DNA of 38,721 nt, from the NCBI GenBank assembly GCA_937925925.1, contig CALANA010000252.1:1-38721 (forward strand). Reading direction: 5' to 3'. The translations under genes and the position numbers were made by a program. This DNA is from an uncultured Chloroflexales bacterium (lineage in GTDB: Bacteria; Chloroflexota; Chloroflexia; Chloroflexales; Chloroflexaceae). Positions 34,218-38,721 of this stretch are shown here, in pieces (position 1 is the first letter of the stretch; every line of letters starts with the position of its first letter). The notes under the pieces are model-generated. The model was not told the origin of the DNA. It was given only the letters and a program-made list of their open reading frames with translations, and searched no databases.

Positions 34218-34223
34218 TATAAT
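34218..34223 (+). promoter_or_regulatory. Possible -10 element of the ECF sigma/anti-sigma operon
   Basis: A perfect TATAAT about 100 bases before the sigma start codon. The -35 region (TGCTGG at 34195-34200) is a poor match, so the site is uncertain. Confidence 0.3.
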
Positions 34224-34323
34224 GCAGCCGATTGATAGGCGATAAGGGCAGAAGTTGTGGTACACTCTCCCATCAGTGTGCCGAATATGTTATGATGATG
34301 TACAGAAAACAGAGGTCCACGTC

Positions 34324-34935
34324 TTGACCAGGGTTCACGAGCGGGTGAGTGATCCGTCTTTACTGGACGACGAGGCACTCATGGCACAGGTAATTGCGGG
34401 GAACAGTCACGCTCTAGAGCAACTCTATGACCGTTACGCTCGGGTCGTGTATGGTCTATCATTGCGCATGCTGGCAAATGCAGACCTGGCAGAAGAAATT
34501 GTTCAGGAATCCTTCTGGCGCGTCTGGCGGCGCAGTGCGACATTTCGGGCCGATCAAGGTCATTTTGCGCCATGGTTGTTTGGGATTGCGCATAACCTGT
34601 GCATTGATGAGTTACGCCGCCGCCGTTCACGCCCACCAGCCGCCACTGTTCATCCAGATTATCCTGTGATTATGAATGTCGCTGACGCAGAACAAGACGT
34701 GGATGCGCTGACCTGGCAAGCCGAGCAGCGACGGTTGATTCGCAATGCACTTCAGAATCTTCCAGACGATCAACGCGAGGCGATTGAGCTTGCCTATTTT
34801 GGGGGATTATCGCAACGTGAAATAGCCCGGCAGCTTAATAATCCCATTGGCACGGTCAAAACCCGTATTCGTCTGGGATTACAAAAAATTCGGCAGTTTC
34901 TTCATGACCAGGGAGTTGGTCAGGAAGATCAGTAG
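34324..34935 (+). CDS. ECF-type (extracytoplasmic function) sigma factor
   Basis: The 203-residue protein has sigma region 2 (ALEQLYDRYARVVYGLSLRML...ADLAEEIVQESFWRVWRRSATF, FAPWLFGIAHNLCIDELRRRR) and region 4 (LQNLPDDQREAIELAYFGGLSQREIARQLNNPIGTVKTRIRLGLQKIRQFL), with no regions 1 or 3. That places it near SigK-like ECF factors with RskA partners. TTG 34324 is chosen because AGAGGT lies 7 bases upstream; the in-frame codons before it have no ribosome site. The anti-sigma gene starts 13 bases after its stop. Confidence 0.93.
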   Translation: MTRVHERVSDPSLLDDEALMAQVIAGNSHALEQLYDRYARVVYGLSLRMLANADLAEEIVQESFWRVWRRSATFRADQGHFAPWLFGIAHNLCIDELRRRRSRPPAATVHPDYPVIMNVADAEQDVDALTWQAEQRRLIRNALQNLPDDQREAIELAYFGGLSQREIARQLNNPIGTVKTRIRLGLQKIRQFLHDQGVGQEDQ

Positions 34936-34948
34936 AGACAACGACGGC

Positions 34949-35869
34949 ATGAATCACGTGGACGACCAGCACAGCAGAAACCAGGTTGCAGCCTATGCCC
35001 CTGGCACACTTGAAGCCGAAGAGATGCTGTTTGTTACAGAACATCTCGCACAGGTAGCTGAGAGTCAGGTTGAACTGCAAGCATTCCAGGATGTTGTGGC
35101 ACTGTTACCCTATGCGGTTCCACCCGTCGAACCACCGTTGCGCACACGCCAGCAACTGCTGGCACGTATTGCGGCCAGCCAGTCCAGTACGGAACCCTCA
35201 ACGCCTACTGCTCAGCCAGCTTCTCCGGCCCCCCGCCAGCAGGGGGGCTGGCGTTCATTCCTGCCAGCCTTCGTTATGGCTTTACTGCTTCTGCTCCCAC
35301 TCGGTGTGCTGATTCGTTCGCAACAGGTGCGCCTGGCTGAACTGACGCAGGTCAATACTGAACTACAATCCGAGTTAGTGCAGGCACGGGCCGATCTCAC
35401 CCAGGTTCAGCAGGCACTGGTGGCGATGAACGCGGAACAACGGGCAATCGAGACACAACTGCAAGAGACATTGCAGGAAGTCAACACACTGATGCAGTTG
35501 TTTTCCGAGGAGCGGTTTGTGCTTACATTTATCACCGCACCCGGCGTAGCAACCCGCGAGTTGACTGCGGTTGATACCACAATCAATGCCGATGGGGCGA
35601 TGTATATGCGTCCCGGTCAGCGTGAGGCTGTCGTTCTGTTTCGCGGGCTACAGCCGCTTGCGCCGGGCATGGTCTACCGCTTCTGGCTGGCCAATGAACA
35701 GGATGAAATCGCTGTTGGCACGGTAACGGTCGAATCAGACGGATTAGCACGGCTGACCATCACTGCGCCCGATGCCGTCAATGTCTTTAGTCAGGTGATG
35801 CTGACCCTCGAACCGGCTACCGGTGGGAACGATCCTGGCGGGAGGGTCATTCTAGAAGGCTCGCTCTAG
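34949..35869 (+). CDS. RskA-type membrane anti-sigma factor without zinc-finger cysteines
   Basis: The 306-residue protein holds an N-terminal ZAS-like helical domain (about 10-55), one membrane span (104-123, FLPAFVMALLLLLPLGVLIR), an extended coiled coil (124-190) and a periplasm/exterior RskA C-terminal domain (about 195-306, FVLTFITAPGVATRELTAVD..., LVYRFWLANEQDEIAVG-like strands). In typical ZAS domains the pattern is HLxxCxxC; here His32 is kept but the Cys positions are Val36 and Ser39, so zinc is probably not bound. It should hold the ECF sigma factor at the membrane until a signal causes proteolysis. ATG 34949 has no strong ribosome site, consistent with coupling to the sigma gene. 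An R4 repeat starts at its stop codon. Confidence 0.9.
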   Translation: MNHVDDQHSRNQVAAYAPGTLEAEEMLFVTEHLAQVAESQVELQAFQDVVALLPYAVPPVEPPLRTRQQLLARIAASQSSTEPSTPTAQPASPAPRQQGGWRSFLPAFVMALLLLLPLGVLIRSQQVRLAELTQVNTELQSELVQARADLTQVQQALVAMNAEQRAIETQLQETLQEVNTLMQLFSEERFVLTFITAPGVATRELTAVDTTINADGAMYMRPGQREAVVLFRGLQPLAPGMVYRFWLANEQDEIAVGTVTVESDGLARLTITAPDAVNVFSQVMLTLEPATGGNDPGGRVILEGSL

Positions 35870-35985
35870 TGGTCAGCCACACTGAATATGCTGAGGCTGT
35901 CGTAACGACTTTCGTCGTTACGACAGCCTCAGGAACGACGAAAGTCGTTCCTACATATCCCTCAACATCACGGTGGTCAACCACT
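35869..35985. mobile_element. R4 repeat, copy 2, with strong terminator-like hairpins
   Basis: Shares GTGGTCAGCCACACTGAATA and the end CGGTGGTCAACCA with 15713-15825. It contains a perfect 19-bp hairpin (35891-35909 with 35914-35932, loop TTTC), immediately followed by GGAACGAC-GAAA-GTCGTTCC (35932-35951). It lies at the anti-sigma stop, so it probably ends that operon. Confidence 0.7.
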
Positions 35986-36062
35986 AGCAGACTACTGCGC
36001 CAGATGCCGCATTAGAGTACCCACGTAGAATGCCTCTATAGCAATCCTACATGAGTCACCAC

Positions 36063-36275
36063 CAACCGGAGTCCCGGCTTGAGCCGGGGTCGTACTCCAT
36101 CCCGGCTTGAGCCGAGACGCAACCCGGAGTCCCGGCTTGAGCCGGGGTCGTACTCCATCCCGGCTTGAGCCGAGACGTCCTCGGTTCCGGCTTGAGCCGG
36201 GGTCTTGCTCCGTCCCGGCTTGAGCCGAGACGTAACCCGGAGTCCCGGCTTGAGCCGGGGTATCACTCATACGTC
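36063..36275. repeat. R5 array: seven CCGGCTTGAGCCG palindromes
   Basis: CCGGCTTGAGCCG occurs seven times in about 200 bases, alternately followed by GGGTCGTACTCC-like and AGACG-like sequence, so that the larger unit is about 55-58 bases and is present about 3.5 times. Related single words lie at 11130-11155 and 30491. There are no CRISPR-like unique spacers of constant length. Confidence 0.8.
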
Positions 36276-36307
36276 GAAGTCCCGGTTTCAGTAGATAGCG
36301 TTGGAGT

Positions 36308-36342
36308 GTTAGAGCGCTTGAGCGCTTGAGCGCTTGAACGCT
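36308..36342. repeat. Short tandem repeat GCGCTTGA
   Basis: GAGCGCTTGAGCGCTTGAGCGCTTGAACGC contains three to four copies of an 8-base unit. It lies between the R5 array and the membrane protein gene. Confidence 0.7.
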
Positions 36343-36388
36343 TTCCGCATCGTCGCACCCAACAGCAGAGAGAGGTTTCAGCCCCAGG

Positions 36389-38452
36389 CTAAAATGGCTC
36401 AACCGGCGCGGTACGAAAAGCCATAGCATTGATCCATACACCGAGCGTGATCCAGCCCACATATCCCGCCATCACCATCGAGACTACCCGCGCACTACGC
36501 CCGCGTCGCCAGAGCCAGGAAAAACCGATCGTTGCCGACACACAGATCGCCCAGGTCGCAAACAACAGCCAGCGCGTTGTGATCGAAGACAGGGTAATCA
36601 ATGGCAGAACGGCCTGCGAAGCAGCGACCAGGAAGGTGAACCAGATCAACGGAGTGAGAATCGATTGTCGCAACCGGGTATCGAACAGGATAAGCGCACC
36701 GATCAACGCCAGCAGCACTGGAAAAAAGCCGAAATGATCGAGCAAGCCATGCTGCCACAATGCCGCAAGCGTTACCTCACGTGGAATTGGCTCACGGCCC
36801 GTAATTTCATTCAACCCTCCATCGGCCATGCCCTGAAGCTGATCAAGAAATAGACCGGTGAAGCGACTATAGTAAAACAGCCCGGCAAACAGACCTGCCA
36901 CTACCCCGGCCCCCAGGATCTGCAGCGTTCCACGGCGCTCAAGCGGACTGGTGTAGCGCCACCACAGCACCGGAACGACGATCAGCCCCAGCAGAACCGT
37001 ATTGATAAACTGCCCGATATGCCCCAGAAACGCCTGTGCAAAGAGGAACACCAGCATGCCCCACGTCCACCAGTCGCTATAGTCGGGCCAGCGCAGCACC
37101 AGCACCGTCATCAGCAGTGCCGAAAACCAGAGTGCAGCTACCTGCGTCTCAAATGCAAACCAGGTGGTCATAAAACCGGCTGGCACCAGCGCATAGGTGG
37201 CCGCCGTGAGCAGACCATAGCGTGGACTGCGCATCAGGCGGGCGATGAACACATACAGCAGCAGTACCATGGCGGCCTCAAACAACCCGGCCGTCACCTC
37301 AAATAGGAAGTGAATGCCCAGTCCGGTCAGCGTCAAGGGCGCGATCATCACGTACAGAGCATTGGGAAAGGGAAACGGTAGACCACGATGCTGGGCACGA
37401 ATAAAAAAGCGCCCGTGGATAGTCATGATATAACGATTAACATGGAGCTGCAGATCGCCATACATCGCTTCAGGATACAGCCGCGCACCATATTTGAGGG
37501 CAAAGGTTAGCACCATCAGCAGCAACAGCCAGCGTAGGATCGCCGGTGGCGCTGCAACTCCCAGGCGCTGCAGCAAGCGCGGCACCAGCCAGCGCAAAAG
37601 CAGCGCAAAAGCGATACACATCAACCCGACCTGGATAATCCACACACTGCCAAAAGCCAGTCGCGGTGCCTCGAACAGGGTGAGCAACGGCAGCAGCACC
37701 ACCAGTGGCAGCAAGGCCAGAAACGAGCCATCGGCGGCAAATCCCAAACTACGCAGCATCAGCCAGAATAATACGAGACTGAACGGCCATGCCAGGATCA
37801 GCAACAGATCGGGCCACACCAGGCCACTGGTCGGCGTACTGCGGATGGTCAGCCAGCGACCCACGGCCACTCCCAGTTCCGAGCGCTGGTCAAGCTCATG
37901 CTGCCAGGGCGTGGTGGTCAACTGCATCCGCAACGTCCCCCGCTCTAGCACCGATGCTGGCACAAAGAACAGGTAGTGCGCCTCTTCCTGGCGCAGCGTC
38001 ACCGGTACCGGGGTACGATTGCCCAGTTGTACCTCAACCACTGGCGGGGGCATATCGGGGTACCATTGCGCTTGATGCGAGAGTATCTGCATGGCAACGA
38101 TCAGATCGCGTTGACCAATGCCGGGTACTTCGATCTGCGATTGGGCACGTGTCCAACGAAAGCTACGATCAGTATGGGCGTTCTCACCATCATTAAAGCC
38201 ACTGAGAAATGGTAAATCTCTGCCTGGCCCGTTCGATTGCCCAATCCGAAAAACATAGGTAAACGCGAACTGAACAACCAGTAGCATCAGCAACCAGCAC
38301 ATACCGGCCAGCACCAGGGGCCGCCAATCAAATAGATGGGATCTGACCGCCTGCAGCACAGCACCGGTCACCTGCGTACCAGCCGCAACTCCATATCGGG
38401 TAGCAACCGGCCGCCAACGCTCAACAGTTGAGGGTTGTTGATTTTTCATCAT
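36389..38452 (-). CDS. Polytopic membrane protein of unknown function (GT-C-like topology)
   Basis: The 687-residue protein has a first span at about 44-66, a large non-membrane segment (about 70-210, probably beta-rich, PPPVVEVQLGNRTPVPVTL), then about 11-12 spans. A loop at about 335-365 reads YPEAMYGDLQLHVNRYIMTI, and a later loop contains DGGLNEITGREPIPRE. Length and topology resemble GT-C membrane glycosyltransferases, but the acidic loop motif is not a clear match, so I leave the function open. The start (MMK) lies inside a large inverted repeat; the first codons of a mirror copy appear at 38700 on the plus strand. No ribosome site stronger than GGTGATG is seen. Confidence 0.85.
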   Translation of the reverse strand: MMKNQQPSTVERWRPVATRYGVAAGTQVTGAVLQAVRSHLFDWRPLVLAGMCWLLMLLVVQFAFTYVFRIGQSNGPGRDLPFLSGFNDGENAHTDRSFRWTRAQSQIEVPGIGQRDLIVAMQILSHQAQWYPDMPPPVVEVQLGNRTPVPVTLRQEEAHYLFFVPASVLERGTLRMQLTTTPWQHELDQRSELGVAVGRWLTIRSTPTSGLVWPDLLLILAWPFSLVLFWLMLRSLGFAADGSFLALLPLVVLLPLLTLFEAPRLAFGSVWIIQVGLMCIAFALLLRWLVPRLLQRLGVAAPPAILRWLLLLMVLTFALKYGARLYPEAMYGDLQLHVNRYIMTIHGRFFIRAQHRGLPFPFPNALYVMIAPLTLTGLGIHFLFEVTAGLFEAAMVLLLYVFIARLMRSPRYGLLTAATYALVPAGFMTTWFAFETQVAALWFSALLMTVLVLRWPDYSDWWTWGMLVFLFAQAFLGHIGQFINTVLLGLIVVPVLWWRYTSPLERRGTLQILGAGVVAGLFAGLFYYSRFTGLFLDQLQGMADGGLNEITGREPIPREVTLAALWQHGLLDHFGFFPVLLALIGALILFDTRLRQSILTPLIWFTFLVAASQAVLPLITLSSITTRWLLFATWAICVSATIGFSWLWRRGRSARVVSMVMAGYVGWITLGVWINAMAFRTAPVEPF

Positions 38453-38530
38453 CAGTTATACATCACCTGATCAACACGAGACAGGCTTGATACCATGCCT
38501 CACTATTCTTCTACCAACAATAGAATGCTT

Positions 38531-38621
38531 GTAACCGTTCAGAGGGACTTTCGCCAGCGGGGGTTGCGGGGGCCTGCGGCCCCCGCAACCCCCGCTGGCG
38601 AAAGTCCCCCTGAACGGTTAC
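38531..38621. mobile_element. R2 palindromic repeat, copy 2, at the centre of the inverted repeat
   Basis: GTAACCGTTCAG and CTGAACGGTTAC are the ends, as in 27427-27539. The interior is an almost perfect palindrome with CGCCAGCGGGGGTTGCGGGG and its complement. Confidence 0.75.
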
Positions 38622-38699
38622 AAGCATTCTATTGTTGGTAGAAGAATAGTGAGGCATGGTATCAAGCCTGTCTCGTGTTGATCAGGTGATGTATAACTG

Positions 38700-38721
38700 A
38701 TGATGAAAAATCAACAACCCT
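38700..38721 (+). CDS. First codons of a second, divergent copy of the membrane protein gene
   Basis: ATGATGAAAAATCAACAACC encodes MMKNQQP, the same start as the minus-strand gene ending its 5' side at 38452. Only seven codons are visible. It is either the start of a duplicate gene or an assembly fold-back. Confidence 0.5.

Larger units (their letters stand above)
38431..38721. repeat. Giant inverted repeat running off the window
   Basis: 38431-38574 is the reverse complement of 38578-38721, with loop TGC at 38575-38577 and one mismatch seen (38543 A against 38609 C). The arms are at least 144 bases and continue past the window. They include the upstream region and first codons of the membrane protein gene. 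Confidence 0.95.

Noticed and set aside
36063-36275. CRISPR array
   Set aside because: The repeats are 13-base palindromes with spacers that are themselves repeated, and no cas gene is present.

Overview
The window reads as a piece of a bacterial chromosome of roughly 54-56% GC, most likely from the Chloroflexota, order Chloroflexales (Chloroflexus-like filamentous phototrophs). This is an inference from protein style, the nrdR/accC/nusB/acpP/tat neighbourhood, several primary-type sigma and PAS/GTPase signalling genes, and the many short dispersed repeats. No photosynthesis marker gene is present to prove it.

Left part (1-8760): a truncated membrane protein and a membrane-anchored family 2 glycosyltransferase (minus strand), a tRNA-Pro(UGG), then a compact plus-strand housekeeping operon behind a strong sigma-70 promoter: nrdR, a membrane protein with a degenerate Mrr-type nuclease domain, fabG, accC, an Asp23-family gene and nusB, followed by acpP and by a separately promoted tatA/B-like and tatC pair. 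It links deoxyribonucleotide control, fatty-acid synthesis, transcription antitermination and protein export.

Middle part (8844-18161): two tandem minus-strand zinc-ribbon/J-like/TPR proteins, a XerC/D recombinase, and glyS under a complete T-box riboswitch (promoter, Stem I with a GGC candidate specifier, T-box motif, terminator). Then come a universal stress protein with an operator-like palindrome, a frameshifted Uma2-family nuclease gene and an unrecognised 208-residue protein. Long gene-free stretches here are full of MITE-like palindromic repeats.

Signalling block (18165-27290, all minus strand): a PAS-PAS-STAS protein, a conservon-type small GTPase with a DUF4388 partner, a PAS-only protein, a REC-only protein, an OmpR-type response regulator and an 859-residue histidine kinase whose second PAS domain is split by a MshEN-like module. 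The genes are separated by repeats.

Right part (27784-38721): a secreted M23/LamG protein, a SigA-type sigma factor, a trans-polyprenyl diphosphate synthase with an SDR-fold protein lacking the usual catalytic Ser, an ECF sigma factor with an RskA-type anti-sigma lacking zinc-finger cysteines, an array of short inverted repeats, and a 687-residue polytopic membrane protein. The last 290 bases form a giant inverted repeat: the start region of the membrane-protein gene reappears in mirror image and runs off the window, so either there are two divergent copies or the assembly folds back here.

At least five repeat families recur: R1, ~200-240 bp with ~30 bp imperfect terminal inverted repeats (13032, 17293, 24505); R2, ends reading CCGTTCAG...CTGAACGG (27427, 38531); R3, TTTTCGCCTGCGG-type hairpins (11204, 13415, 13886, 19530); R4, GTGGTCAGCCAC ends enclosing terminator-like hairpins (15713, 35869); R5, CCGGCTTGAGCCG palindromes (11125, 36063).
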